A stretch of DNA of 64,000 nt from JAKFYM01 sp964416595 (GTDB lineage Bacteria; Bdellovibrionota; UBA1018; CAIPTA01), in NCBI GenBank assembly GCA_964416595.1, contig CAYQES010000010.1, positions 12,513 to 76,512 of the forward strand, given 5' to 3'. The position numbers and the translations under genes were made by a program. Under the pieces are notes generated by a model. That model did no database searches, was not told where the DNA came from, and saw only the letters and a list, made by a program, of their open reading frames with translations. This document shows positions 44,108-53,191 of the stretch, one piece after another. The first letter of the stretch is position 1, and every line of letters begins with the position of its first letter.

Positions 44108-44743
44108 TTAAGATTCCCGTAAACGCGTGCAATATTCCTGTAACACACTTGGGAATTCGCCAGTGTCTTTTATCACCCGGTGGGCAAAGTGTTTGCTGGG
44201 CTCCACGAATTTATCGTGCATAGGTTTTACTTGAGCAAGGAATTGCTGCTTTACTCCCTCTGCTGTTCGGCCCCGATCCTTCACATCCCGCTCGAGGCGT
44301 CGTTGGAAGCGCAAGGCTTCCGGAGTGTCGAAAAATACCAGTTCATCAAAGAGAGCCCGTAAAGGTGCCCAGTGGAAAATCAAAATGCCATCTACTACAA
44401 TTACAGGTTTAGGTTCCATCTTTAGCACTTTTGCCAAACGAGAATGGGTCACAAAATCATAAATGGGTATATCTGTAGCTCGGCCATTTTTCAGCTGAAA
44501 CAAACGTTCCGTGAGCAAAGGAAAATCGATCGCGTCCGGATGGTCAAAGTTCACGGAGCCCCCGTCAAAATCAAAACGCTTGGATTGATCGATATAGAAA
44601 TTATCCTGGTATAGAATTTCACAACGGGCAACGCCCAACTCCGCATGCAAAGCACGGGCGAAAAAAGTTTTGCCTGAGCCACTGCCGCCGGCTACGCCGA
44701 GGATAAAAGGTTTATTTTGTTTGGTAGAGCCGGTCACCGGCAT
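44108..44743 (-). CDS. udk: Uridine kinase
   Basis: 211 residues, the family length. P-loop GGSGSGKT, the substrate segment YQDNFYIDQ, and NFDHPDAIDFP are the uridine/cytidine kinase motifs; VVDGILIFHW follows. It converts uridine to UMP with ATP or GTP. The start overlaps the upp end by 32 bp. ATG 44743 directly adjoins GGGAG, and GTG 44737 has better spacing. Udk together with Upp gives two routes to UMP, which may feed the URC steps. Confidence 0.9.
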   Translation of the reverse strand: MPVTGSTKQNKPFILGVAGGSGSGKTFFARALHAELGVARCEILYQDNFYIDQSKRFDFDGGSVNFDHPDAIDFPLLTERLFQLKNGRATDIPIYDFVTHSRLAKVLKMEPKPVIVVDGILIFHWAPLRALFDELVFFDTPEALRFQRRLERDVKDRGRTAEGVKQQFLAQVKPMHDKFVEPSKHFAHRVIKDTGEFPSVLQEYCTRLRES

Positions 44744-45344
44744 CTCCCAAACCGGGGATAAGATAACCGGCTTCGGTCATTTCTTTTTCCACCTGCAGCG
44801 TGAAAATTTCCACATCGGGGTGAAAATGATGAATCCGTTCCACGGCCAATTGGCTCACTAAAATCGTGAGCACCTTAATCTCTTTCACTTCGTAGCTCTT
44901 TAAACGATCAATTGCGGCGATCATAGTATCAGCAGTGGCTACGAGCGGATCACAAAGGATCGCAAGCTTGCCTTTAATATCCGCGGGCATTTTAAAATAA
45001 TATTCTACCGTATTGTGGATGAAGCGATCCCGATAGATGCCGATGAAACCGGCGGACGCAAATGGAATCATGGAGAGCACTGGATCCAACATGCCGTTGC
45101 CTGCGCGCATGATGGAAACGATTACGGGGGGATTTTTAATCCTTTCCACAGTGGTAGGCGCAATCGGCGTTTCGATAGCAACGGAGCTCATCTCTTTCCA
45201 ATCCCGCATCACTTCGTGGGCCAAAATACGGCTGATTTCTTTGGTGAGCTCGCGAAATTCCGAGGAAGAAGTGTTTTTATCCCGCAAATAGCCAAGCTTA
45301 TGCCGTAGCAGAGGATGATCGAGGACAATGACTTTACCTTTCAT
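44712..45344 (-). CDS. upp: Uracil phosphoribosyltransferase
   Basis: 210 residues. VSIMRAGNGMLDPVLSMIPFA and GIYRDRFIHNTVEYYFKMP match Upp, and the uracil-binding C-terminus is GLGDAGDRLYQT. The PRPP loop is CDPLVATADT, where most Upp proteins have DPMLATGGS; both glycines are changed. In the URC pathway the equivalent enzyme (URC6) makes the UMP that is then broken down. AAAGGAG lies 4 nt before the ATG. Confidence 0.9.
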   Translation of the reverse strand: MKGKVIVLDHPLLRHKLGYLRDKNTSSSEFRELTKEISRILAHEVMRDWKEMSSVAIETPIAPTTVERIKNPPVIVSIMRAGNGMLDPVLSMIPFASAGFIGIYRDRFIHNTVEYYFKMPADIKGKLAILCDPLVATADTMIAAIDRLKSYEVKEIKVLTILVSQLAVERIHHFHPDVEIFTLQVEKEMTEAGYLIPGLGDAGDRLYQTK

Positions 45345-45353
45345 ACCGCTCCT

Positions 45354-46571
45354 TTAAAAAACTGTTCCATCGCTTTGTATGCGTAAGGGGGGGGCTCCAT
45401 CCGCCCGTTTTTTCTGGGCTAAAAAACGCCCAGCCCACCAGGTGCCACCTTCTAGCACTTTAGCGAGAGGCAATTGCGCAGGGCTCATACCTAATTTTTT
45501 TTGCACACCCATTCCGATTTGATCTAGTAAATGCACCGTGAGTGCTCGCCACTCGATAATGAGTTCCGATCCAGGCTCCCAACTTTTTTGCGCATTGGCC
45601 GGATCTTGCAAGGAAATAAGACCAGAATCCAGCAGCAAACCACCATTACGATATTCCGCCAAGCCCGTGAGTTCTTCCACTCCTACCACCCGGCAACCCG
45701 CTTCTTGAATTGGCTCGATCAGAGAATAGGTGAGCCACTGGGAGAGTTTATGGAACGGAACAAAGGATTCAAAGGTGCCTGGGGATCCAAGCTTAGAATG
45801 GACCCACAGATCGCCCATATTTTTCCCCTCAAACACCACTCGACCCGGCCAAATAGAACCTAAGCCATCGAGCACGGCCCGCAAAATTCCTGGGGCAGGG
45901 ATTTGCGTGCCATATTTTTCCATGAGGTAATCCAAAATATTGCCCGGGCGCCCGTTTTTAAAAATTGTTTTGTTTTCTAAAGCTCGAGCCAAATTATTCA
46001 ACAGCCCCAAACGGCCCTCTAAACCCACAAGAGGATTTTTTTCGCTCACCTGAAAGGCCGAAGAAAGTTTGGATAAAGAAAGGTTTCGTAAACCTTCTTT
46101 ATCCGCACGGAGCGAACGGCCATCGCCAGCCAGGGCCCCGGATAAAAAAAGATACAAACTTGCTACACCTAAACCCTCAGATCGCCCGTAAGAGCTTTGC
46201 GTTTCTTTTTCAAAAAATTTCCACTGAGTGCCAGCGCCTGCGTCCAATAGCACTGAAGGAATCACGAGGTCTAATTTTGCCCGGGCACTCTCTTTGGCTT
46301 CCAAAGATTGTAAGCGAGAATCCAATTCCCGCACCCGATCCACGCCCCCCACCCGAAAATGCCCCCAACGGGAATGAAAGGGGATCTTTAAATCTGGGTA
46401 ATTCTGGTGAATTACCTCGATCACATAAGTGATCGTGGGAGCCAATTGCTCCGGATGAAATACAAAAAAACCTTTCTCATCTTCCGTGAATTGAAAAACT
46501 TTCTCGGCCCGTTGCCGGATGGCCGCGGGTGAAAAAAGATAATCAACGGAACTTTCTGGTTTATTCGTCAA
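45354..46571 (-). CDS. URC4/DUF1688-family protein (uracil catabolism)
   Basis: 405 residues, full length for DUF1688. Motifs include the opening SVDYLFSPAAIRQRAE, FHSRWGHFRVGG, and the C-terminal TVHLLDQIGMGVQKKLGM. In Lachancea kluyveri URC4 is required to degrade uracil through a UMP-dependent route, and URC1 and URC4 homologues occur side by side in bacteria. It starts with TTG inside the end of the URC1-like gene (11-bp overlap), preceded by AAGGGG, and lies 9 bp before upp. The exact reaction is not established. Confidence 0.85.
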   Translation of the reverse strand: MTNKPESSVDYLFSPAAIRQRAEKVFQFTEDEKGFFVFHPEQLAPTITYVIEVIHQNYPDLKIPFHSRWGHFRVGGVDRVRELDSRLQSLEAKESARAKLDLVIPSVLLDAGAGTQWKFFEKETQSSYGRSEGLGVASLYLFLSGALAGDGRSLRADKEGLRNLSLSKLSSAFQVSEKNPLVGLEGRLGLLNNLARALENKTIFKNGRPGNILDYLMEKYGTQIPAPGILRAVLDGLGSIWPGRVVFEGKNMGDLWVHSKLGSPGTFESFVPFHKLSQWLTYSLIEPIQEAGCRVVGVEELTGLAEYRNGGLLLDSGLISLQDPANAQKSWEPGSELIIEWRALTVHLLDQIGMGVQKKLGMSPAQLPLAKVLEGGTWWAGRFLAQKKRADGAPPLRIQSDGTVF

Positions 46572-47829
46572 TTTTTCGCCCCTTCACCTTTTTCAAGTCA
46601 GCCTTTGTTTTCTTAGGCTCCTTGTTGAAATAACCCGCAGCTTTTTTTGCCTCCATTTCCACGTGGGCATCCTTCGGAATCAACTCATCGGGAATGGAAA
46701 TCCGATTTTCCACTTGGATCCCGCTATTCACGATCGCATCGTATTTCATATTGCTCATGGAATGGAGATTGTGGATTTTCTTGATGCCAAAAAAGTGCAA
46801 ACAATCGGGCATGAATTCTTGGAAGCGGGCGTCTTCCGTGCCAGCCACGCATTCCGTGCGATGGAAATAGGTGGCCGCAGTATCACCACCCTCTTGGCGT
46901 TTGCGAGCATTGTACACCAGGAATTTTGTTACCTCCCCTAGAGCACGGCCTTCTTTTCGGTAATAAGCAATGATTCCTACACCACCCCGTTGGGCCGTAC
47001 GGGCCGCATCTTCAATGCCGTACACAAGGTAAGGCCGGCAAGTGCAAATATCGGATCCAAACACATCAGAACCATTGCATTCATCATGCACCCTGCAGGT
47101 GAGCTCTACTTTTGGATTAGCTAGAGCTTGAGGATCTCCGAAAATATAAACCGTGGTACTACCGATAGGTGGAAGCCAAACTTTTAAATCGGGGCGCGTG
47201 ATGAATTCGGGATACATACCCCCCGTTTCTTGAAAGATAATCCGGCGCAACTCCCCCTCTTCCACTTGCAGGCGCTCGGCAATGCCGGGCAAATACCAAA
47301 CGGGCTCGATCGCCACTTTGGTTACACGAATGTCTTTATTTTCCCGGATAATTTTTTTGTCTATTTTTAAACGGCCCGCATCGATGGCTTGGGAAATTTC
47401 TGGGATCTGCAAATGGGCCTGGGTAACAGCCACCGTGGGGCGGATATCGTAACCTTTTTCAAAGAGGGGTTTAAAATGAATCTGAGGATCTAAACCCCAA
47501 GGATCCATGGAAACTATTTTTGTTTTATCAAACCATTGATCGTGGGGACCAATCTTCGTAGGGCTCTGGGTGTTATGCAAATCTGGCTTATGCAGTGAGG
47601 GAAATTTTCCGCTCGCAATCGAGAGCGCCCGATACACCGTATAACTTCCGCTATGGGCGCCGATCGCATTACGAGCCTTGGAGTTTGTGAGCGAAGCCAC
47701 CACTGGCCCCCGCTTCAACGGATCCCGGGCTCCCCATTGGATAGGGAGAGTCTCCTTATATTTTAAATTGGAGTGAGTGGCTAAGATCACATGATTGGAT
47801 CGTTTCATTTCCTGCTTTTCCTGAGGCAT
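46561..47829 (-). CDS. URC1-like GTP cyclohydrolase II homologue (uracil catabolism)
   Basis: 422 residues, much longer than RibA. The zinc site of GTP cyclohydrolase II is kept as C251-x10-C262-x-C264 in HDECNGSDVFGSDICTC. The following KEGRALGEVTKFLVYNARK replaces the usual QEGRGIGL. The N-terminal 200 residues (for example RNAIGAHSGSYTVYRALSIASG) are a separate domain found in URC1-type proteins. In yeast URC1 acts with URC4 in pyrimidine ring opening. The lysine-rich tail (KKTKADLKKVKGRK) is distinctive. The gene follows the dehydrogenase by 13 bp. Confidence 0.85.
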   Translation of the reverse strand: MPQEKQEMKRSNHVILATHSNLKYKETLPIQWGARDPLKRGPVVASLTNSKARNAIGAHSGSYTVYRALSIASGKFPSLHKPDLHNTQSPTKIGPHDQWFDKTKIVSMDPWGLDPQIHFKPLFEKGYDIRPTVAVTQAHLQIPEISQAIDAGRLKIDKKIIRENKDIRVTKVAIEPVWYLPGIAERLQVEEGELRRIIFQETGGMYPEFITRPDLKVWLPPIGSTTVYIFGDPQALANPKVELTCRVHDECNGSDVFGSDICTCRPYLVYGIEDAARTAQRGGVGIIAYYRKEGRALGEVTKFLVYNARKRQEGGDTAATYFHRTECVAGTEDARFQEFMPDCLHFFGIKKIHNLHSMSNMKYDAIVNSGIQVENRISIPDELIPKDAHVEMEAKKAAGYFNKEPKKTKADLKKVKGRKIDE

Positions 47830-47842
47830 AGAACTCTAAACT

Positions 47843-49303
47843 TTACGACATCCAATTGGAGTCGTTTTGTTTCTCCCATTTTACAGTCACTTTTTTTACA
47901 TCTGACCAAAAATCCAAACTGTGGTGACCCGTAATATCACCATGGCCAAACTTGGAAGCATTGATACCACCAAAAGAAAAGGGCTCTCGGGGCACCGGTA
48001 CACCTACATTCACGCCCACCATGCCTGCGGTAGCTTCTTTTGCCACTCTCTCAGCCAATGGGCCGCTGGAAGTAAAAACGCTGCAAGCATTGCCATAATC
48101 CACACTCCGCTCAATCTCGAGGGCTTCCGAAAGATCCTTACAGCGCACAATGCTGAGGATCGGGCCAAATAATTCCACAATGGCAGCCTCAGATCCTGGT
48201 TGCACTTGATCTAAAATCGTGGGGCCTAACCAATTGCCATTTTCCATCCCCTTAGGCGCCTGGGCTTTACGGCCATCGAGCAAAATTTTCGCACCCGCTT
48301 TTTCCGCGCGGCCAATGGCTTCACATAAAAAATCCCGTTGGGTTTTGGTGATGAGCGCGCCCATTTCCGAGCCGAGTTTTAAAGAAGAGGCCCGCTCCAC
48401 AATTTTCTGGATGTGCTCGTCTACTTTTCCCACAGCCAAAAGCACAGAAGCGGCCATACAACGCTGGCCCGCGCAACCCGTGAAGGAATCGGAAATGCCT
48501 GCGCCACTTAAATCCTGATTGGCATCAGGCAAGAGGATAATATGATTTTTTGCGCCCCCTAGTGCCAGCACTCTTTTTCCCAGCTGCGTGCCACGCTGGT
48601 ACACAAGCTTTGCTACTTTAGTAGAACCAACAAAACCAATAGCCTTTACAAGTGGGTGATCGATGATTGCATTTACGGTGGTAGAATCACCGTGCAGCAC
48701 CGTGAAAACCCCAGCAGGTAAACCCGCTTCTTGAAGCGCATCGGCGATTTTCCGGGCCGTGAGCGGAGTTTTATCCGAAGGTTTCCACACATACGAATTG
48801 CCTAGCACTAATGCGATCGGGATTGTCCAGAGCGGCACCATAGCAGGAAAATTAAACGGCGTGATATTGGCTACCACACCCAACGGCTCTCGCCGAAACT
48901 CACAACTGACCCCCCGGGAAACTTCGAGCTTACCGCCAAGATCCAGGTTCTGTATGGAGAGCGCAAACTCCAAAACTTCGATTCCTTTTCGTAAACCGCC
49001 TCTAGCTTCCTCGAGAGATTTTCCACATTCAGAGCTCTTTAAGGCAGCGATGGTTTCGAATTCCCTTAGTAAAATTTGGCGAAATTGGTAGAGCACTTGG
49101 CTACGCTCTTTCACAGGTGCTTGACCCCAAGATTTTTGAGCAACGGCAGCGGCGCGAATGGCTTTGTCGATTTGCTCTAGGGAAGGAAAAGAAAAAGTAC
49201 CAAGCACGCGGCCATCATAGGGTGAGCGCACCTCATGGGAAGAGCGGCTGCCCTTTTCCCATTTACCTTGGATAAAATTGTCGCAAACAATCGCTTGATT
49301 CAT
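47843..49303 (-). CDS. Methylmalonate/malonate-semialdehyde dehydrogenase (CoA-acylating)
   Basis: 486 residues, aldehyde dehydrogenase fold. Catalytic C282 lies in GCAGQRCMAAS, the MMSDH form. The position of the usual general-base glutamate reads LGGAKNH, as in CoA-acylating MMSDH (MmsA/IolA), and the ending FWSDVKKVTVKW is typical of that group. It should turn malonate semialdehyde or methylmalonate semialdehyde into acetyl- or propionyl-CoA and CO2. It is the first gene of the URC operon, with CGAGG before the ATG. Its place suggests disposal of the three-carbon product of uracil. Confidence 0.85.
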   Translation of the reverse strand: MNQAIVCDNFIQGKWEKGSRSSHEVRSPYDGRVLGTFSFPSLEQIDKAIRAAAVAQKSWGQAPVKERSQVLYQFRQILLREFETIAALKSSECGKSLEEARGGLRKGIEVLEFALSIQNLDLGGKLEVSRGVSCEFRREPLGVVANITPFNFPAMVPLWTIPIALVLGNSYVWKPSDKTPLTARKIADALQEAGLPAGVFTVLHGDSTTVNAIIDHPLVKAIGFVGSTKVAKLVYQRGTQLGKRVLALGGAKNHIILLPDANQDLSGAGISDSFTGCAGQRCMAASVLLAVGKVDEHIQKIVERASSLKLGSEMGALITKTQRDFLCEAIGRAEKAGAKILLDGRKAQAPKGMENGNWLGPTILDQVQPGSEAAIVELFGPILSIVRCKDLSEALEIERSVDYGNACSVFTSSGPLAERVAKEATAGMVGVNVGVPVPREPFSFGGINASKFGHGDITGHHSLDFWSDVKKVTVKWEKQNDSNWMS

Positions 49304-49326
49304 GTTTTAACCTCGAAGAGTAAACG

Positions 49327-49350
49327 GTAAAACACTTAAGAGTGCTTTAC
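49327..49350. promoter_or_regulatory. 24-bp palindrome before the uracil operon, candidate operator
   Basis: On the + strand, arms GTAAAACACT (49327-49336) and AGTGCTTTAC (49341-49350) flank a 4-nt centre; one position is mismatched. On the - strand it would fall between TTGTAA (-35) and TACCGT (a weak -10), 24 bp before ATG 49303. There is no T-run, so a terminator is unlikely. Confidence 0.5.
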
Positions 49351-49352
49351 AA

Positions 49353-49898
49353 TCAGCGGTATTGGTCCAAAATTTTTTGCTTTTCTTTTTCAAATTCCTG
49401 CTGGGATAGCGTTCCCCGATCATAGAGCGCTTGTAAACGCTCTAGATCTGCAAATTTGCCTGCAGGACCAGCAGAAAATACCTGCTTCACCATTTCTACC
49501 CATGCGTCCACCACGGGCACATTTTCTCGCCCGTACACCACCACAGTTTCTGCCACCAAATCATGGAAAGCTTGTTTCTTTGCTGTAAACAGCGCTAACA
49601 AATGGGGCACACAGCCTAAAGCTGAGGAAATCAATTTCATCACCGCTCGCACCAAGGCCGCACGGAAAGTAATCCGTTCCCCAGCTTCGTTCCTCACCTG
49701 TATTCCCAGGAGCTTTTTACCAATGGTAGCCTGCAACCTGGAAGATTCCAGAAAAGGCACATAAAAAAACCAAATCAAAAGGCCCCCAACCACAGGAAAT
49801 ACACCGCCAAAAAAACAAGCCGGTACTAATAAAATCAACATATCTAGTAGCACTGCAAAGAAGCGGGAAGAAAACGAAGCGTATTGAGTGTTGTTCAA
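49353..49898 (-). CDS. RDD-family membrane protein with SHOCT-like tail
   Basis: 181 residues. ASFSSRFFAVLLDMLILLV is the RDD opening (R, D in the first segment), with GKKLLGIQVRNEAGE in the loop and a third membrane segment following. The tail LERLQALYDRGTLSQQEFEKEKQKIL is a SHOCT-like helix pair. The start is taken as TTG 49898, which follows AGGGAGG by 5 nt. Family function is unsettled; some act in ion or metabolite transport. Confidence 0.75.
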   Translation of the reverse strand: MNNTQYASFSSRFFAVLLDMLILLVPACFFGGVFPVVGGLLIWFFYVPFLESSRLQATIGKKLLGIQVRNEAGERITFRAALVRAVMKLISSALGCVPHLLALFTAKKQAFHDLVAETVVVYGRENVPVVDAWVEMVKQVFSAGPAGKFADLERLQALYDRGTLSQQEFEKEKQKILDQYR

Positions 49899-49992
49899 AA
49901 TAACCTCCCTAAAGATTGGAGGCAAAATACTATACTAAACCATAAAAAATAGCAGGCGTAGCAACCCAGTAGCGCATGGCATTATGGTGAAC

Positions 49993-51171
49993 TTAAGCGG
50001 TTTTTTCTGAATTTAAGGTACAAAGAGACACTTGACCCTTATTGGCAGTCGCGCCTTTGTGGGCACATTTGGGCAATAAAATGGTAAATGTGCTGCCCTT
50101 GCCGCTTTCGCTGGCAACAGAAATTTTTCCCCGATGGGCCTCTACAATGGCGCGGCTGATGAACAAGCCGAGCCCTGTACCATCTTTGGAATTTTTAGGG
50201 GACTGCCAAAACTTATCAAACACATACGGTAGCTCTATTTTCGAAATGCCTAAACCTGTATCGATTACTTGAATCACCAACCATTTGCCTTGGTCCATGA
50301 GTTTGATTTGCACAGAATCCCGGGGCTCCGTGAATTTAAATGCATTTAAAATAAGATTGGCCAGCACTTGACCTAGCAAAACTTTGTCACAACTTACATA
50401 AAAAGCAGTGTCTTTTGGGCAATCTAGAGAATATCGGATTCCCTTTTCTTCGGCTAGCAAGCGATGTTCCGCAAATACTTCACTCACAATATCACCCAGA
50501 TTTTGCCACTGTGGCGCCAAGGCAATACCGCCAGATTTGATTTTCGAGGCATCTAATAGATTTTGGATAAGTTGGGTCATACGACCACAAAAGAAAAGCC
50601 CATTGGCGGCCACTCGCTGGATTTCCGCTTCCTTGCCACCTACTTCTAAATACCGCTGTATCAATTGAAAACTTAAAGAGGCGCTGCTGAGTGGGCCTTT
50701 AAGATCATGGGATAAAAAGCCAATCACCGCATCTTTTTCTTGATTGCTCTTATCAGACTGCACTCTGGCCTCTTCTGTTCTAGCAAACGCGGATCTTAGA
50801 GAGGAAATCAATATACTCACCAGAATAGAAATAAAAGCAAACACCACTACACGCAAAACTCCACCATATGTAACGCGCAAATCATAAAAGGAACTCACGA
50901 AATAAAAATCCACACTTAGGGCGCTGATCACAGAAGCCAAAATTCCAGGACCAAAACCCCCAAAGATGGCCGCTATCACTGTGGCTAAAATAGCAAAAGG
51001 GACTCCCACCATTCCTGTTATTTCGGTGAAAGAAAAACCCAAAATAATTCCCAAACACCCAATACCAGCGGCTCCCGTATATCGAACGAACGAACTCAAG
51101 CGCGCTTGCACCATCTTTTCCATGAGTCTAGTTAGCCAGAAACAACTGGTTTCTGACGAAGCGCGGACCAT
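49993..51171 (-). CDS. Orphan sensor histidine kinase with DUF4118 (KdpD-like) membrane domain
   Basis: 392 residues. Four membrane segments of the DUF4118 type (about 30-125, including VDFYFVSSFYDLRV) precede a HisKA domain with H155 in FLSHDLKGP, and a HATPase domain with N-box LANLILNAFKF, DTGLGI, FDKFW and GTGLGL. It lacks the KdpD cytoplasmic and universal-stress domains. ATG 51171 is preferred over GTG 51249 because ACGAGG precedes it at a good distance. No response regulator is adjacent. Confidence 0.85.
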   Translation of the reverse strand: MVRASSETSCFWLTRLMEKMVQARLSSFVRYTGAAGIGCLGIILGFSFTEITGMVGVPFAILATVIAAIFGGFGPGILASVISALSVDFYFVSSFYDLRVTYGGVLRVVVFAFISILVSILISSLRSAFARTEEARVQSDKSNQEKDAVIGFLSHDLKGPLSSASLSFQLIQRYLEVGGKEAEIQRVAANGLFFCGRMTQLIQNLLDASKIKSGGIALAPQWQNLGDIVSEVFAEHRLLAEEKGIRYSLDCPKDTAFYVSCDKVLLGQVLANLILNAFKFTEPRDSVQIKLMDQGKWLVIQVIDTGLGISKIELPYVFDKFWQSPKNSKDGTGLGLFISRAIVEAHRGKISVASESGKGSTFTILLPKCAHKGATANKGQVSLCTLNSEKTA

Positions 51172-51249
51172 ACACAATTTCCTCGTTAACTGCTCTAAAG
51201 AGCCGACATTGCTATCAAAGACTAGGGAAGGCAAGTTGAAAAAAGCCAC

Positions 51250-51499
51250 GCTAGAACATAAAAACCCAATAAAACTTAAATAGTTTAATTTATTGTATTT
51301 AAAAGTTAGTTTAGTTCTTGAAATTTTTATGGAAACTCTATTTCAATACTATTTGTGAGGAAATATGCCTCTATTAAGTCATACACTCCCACCCCACTGC
51401 CCAAGAAATAGACACTGACTACTAGCTCAACAATTTCACCTCACCTCATCCTCCACATTCCAAGTACTTAGCCCATGGATCCGCTCTTGCAGCGATTCT
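51250..51499. other. AT-rich non-coding gap
   Basis: About 250 bp (or 330 bp from the kinase ATG) without a gene. It contains TTGAAAT (51318-51324) and ATTTCAA (51340-51346), an inverted repeat with a 15-nt centre, which may be an operator. No terminator or RNA gene is recognised. Confidence 0.35.
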
Positions 51500-52465
51500 A
51501 TGGGGGACTCCATGGGTCAGGGCATACTATTTAGAATTACCGTAGCAGCCCTTATGGCTGCATTCCCCTTAAGGGTTGCAGCCAACCTCAATCAGGCCGA
51601 CGCCCAAAAAACCGCCGCCATTATAAATAATCAAGGCTCTAACGACAGCCTCCAAGAGGCCACCACTTCCGCTATGGTAGCCATAATGAATTTAGCAGCA
51701 CTAAATATTCCTGGTGCGTTTTCAAATGGCTACAAAGCCTATGGACAGTACATTAATTCAGAAAAACTTGATGATTTGGAGGCCCGTACGCTCCAAAGAA
51801 AAAATAAATTAACTAGCGTTGGTAGCCCAGGTGCGAGTAGCGCTGGGAACAATCCTTCCGCCATCAGCAAAACTACTTCTTTCAGCCAATTGAATCCCTC
51901 TTTTCTCTATGAAGGAAATGCGGCAGAAATAGCCGCAGAATTTGAACGCCAATCAGGCATGAAGCGGGAGGATTTCCTCAAGCACCTAGGCAACGCCCTA
52001 GATAGCGATCTCTCCTTTAGCGATCCTGATCTCCTAAAAAAACTGGAAGGCCATTTTAATTCTTTTGCTTCTGCGATTCCCAATAAGGATTTTCGGCAAG
52101 GGTTAGATAAAGCCACAGGACTCGTGCCCGGTATTGCCCGCAATGAGGCCTTAACAAAATTAGCCAATTTCTATGCGGATGCCTGGGGCGCTTGGGATTC
52201 TGCTCCCGCCATTTTAACTGCAGAAAACTCTGTCGCCGCGCCTATCATTTCAGAAATTTCACCCGCCGCAGCTCGCGCTCCCGCAGCCCAAGGAACTCCC
52301 AACCCCGTTGCCACCACAAAATCCCCACTTTCCTCTTCCTTCTTAGGAGTAGGCGAAAATTCCCAGGAAACCCTGCAGGAGTTGCTGAACAATTCCGAAG
52401 AAACCCTTTTCCAAAAAGTTTCCCGGCGGTATCGAACCCTTGCTCCGCTTCTTGGCAAGCCCTAA
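51500..52465 (+). CDS. Exported protein, unknown function
   Basis: 321 residues. An N-terminal hydrophobic stretch (about 8-28, GILFRITVAALMAAFPLRVAA) is a likely signal peptide. The body is helical and alanine/serine rich with two low-complexity regions (about 110-125 and 255-285, the latter rich in A and P). No cysteines. Not recognised. It ends 9 bp before the Lgt-like gene. GTG or internal ATG starts at 51512 are also possible. Confidence 0.6.
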   Translation: MGDSMGQGILFRITVAALMAAFPLRVAANLNQADAQKTAAIINNQGSNDSLQEATTSAMVAIMNLAALNIPGAFSNGYKAYGQYINSEKLDDLEARTLQRKNKLTSVGSPGASSAGNNPSAISKTTSFSQLNPSFLYEGNAAEIAAEFERQSGMKREDFLKHLGNALDSDLSFSDPDLLKKLEGHFNSFASAIPNKDFRQGLDKATGLVPGIARNEALTKLANFYADAWGAWDSAPAILTAENSVAAPIISEISPAAARAPAAQGTPNPVATTKSPLSSSFLGVGENSQETLQELLNNSEETLFQKVSRRYRTLAPLLGKP

Positions 52466-52474
52466 GCTACTAAC

Positions 52475-53191
52475 ATGGTTTTTTCCTATGGCTTGTTCTT
52501 AGCTGCAGCTTTGCTTGTAGGCGTAGCCATCACTCTATATCGAATCAAAAAGGAGAAGCTCCCTGTAGAGCCCTACGTGGATCTGCTGCTATTGATAATC
52601 GGAACAGCCGCTTTGGGGGCACGCTTAGGATATATTCTCGAGTTCCCCCAAGAGTTTCCCTCCTGGAAAACTTGGGGCAATCCGCTGTACGGAGGATTTT
52701 CTTTTTTCGCCGGATTGTTTTTTGTGGCTCCGGTTTACTATTTTTTCTTGCGTTGGCGAAAAATTCCTTTTTGGCAAACATCCGATTTTTTAGTGCCTAC
52801 GCTGCCCCTAGCTTTAGCCCTCATGCGGATCGGTTGTTTTAGTGCCGGCTGCTGTTATGGAACTCCCACTCAACTGTTCTGGGGCGCTTCTTCGCCTCTC
52901 GCTCCAAACTCGCAACTGCCCCTCCACCCTATCCAAATCTACGAAAGCATTTTCCTCCTGGGATTGACAGCTTTTCTTTTTTTCAAAAGATTCAGCATGG
53001 CTGGAGAAAAAACGCTTCTATTCCTAGGCGCATATAGCCTATTTCGTTGGCTTAGTTATCCCTTACGGGGAGATTTTATCTATTGGGAAAAACGAGTAGA
53101 CCCTTCGCTCCTAGCCGCAATCCTACTATTCTGGCTATCTTTAGGCATTTGGATTTGGAAAAAAAAGCTATTGAACCGCCGCCAACAATAG
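52475..53191 (+). CDS. Lgt-like prolipoprotein diacylglyceryl transferase homologue
   Basis: 238 residues with seven membrane segments. ALMRIGCFSAGCCYG, then LHPIQIYES, is the divergent Lgt signature found in a subset of family members; the canonical GRxxNFxNxE motif is reduced. GNPLYGGFSFFAGL is kept from the N-terminal Lgt motif. It would attach diacylglycerol to lipoprotein cysteines, but may be a paralogue with another lipid-acyl role. The 3' end overlaps the convergent small exported gene by 24 bp. Confidence 0.75.
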   Translation: MVFSYGLFLAAALLVGVAITLYRIKKEKLPVEPYVDLLLLIIGTAALGARLGYILEFPQEFPSWKTWGNPLYGGFSFFAGLFFVAPVYYFFLRWRKIPFWQTSDFLVPTLPLALALMRIGCFSAGCCYGTPTQLFWGASSPLAPNSQLPLHPIQIYESIFLLGLTAFLFFKRFSMAGEKTLLFLGAYSLFRWLSYPLRGDFIYWEKRVDPSLLAAILLFWLSLGIWIWKKKLLNRRQQ

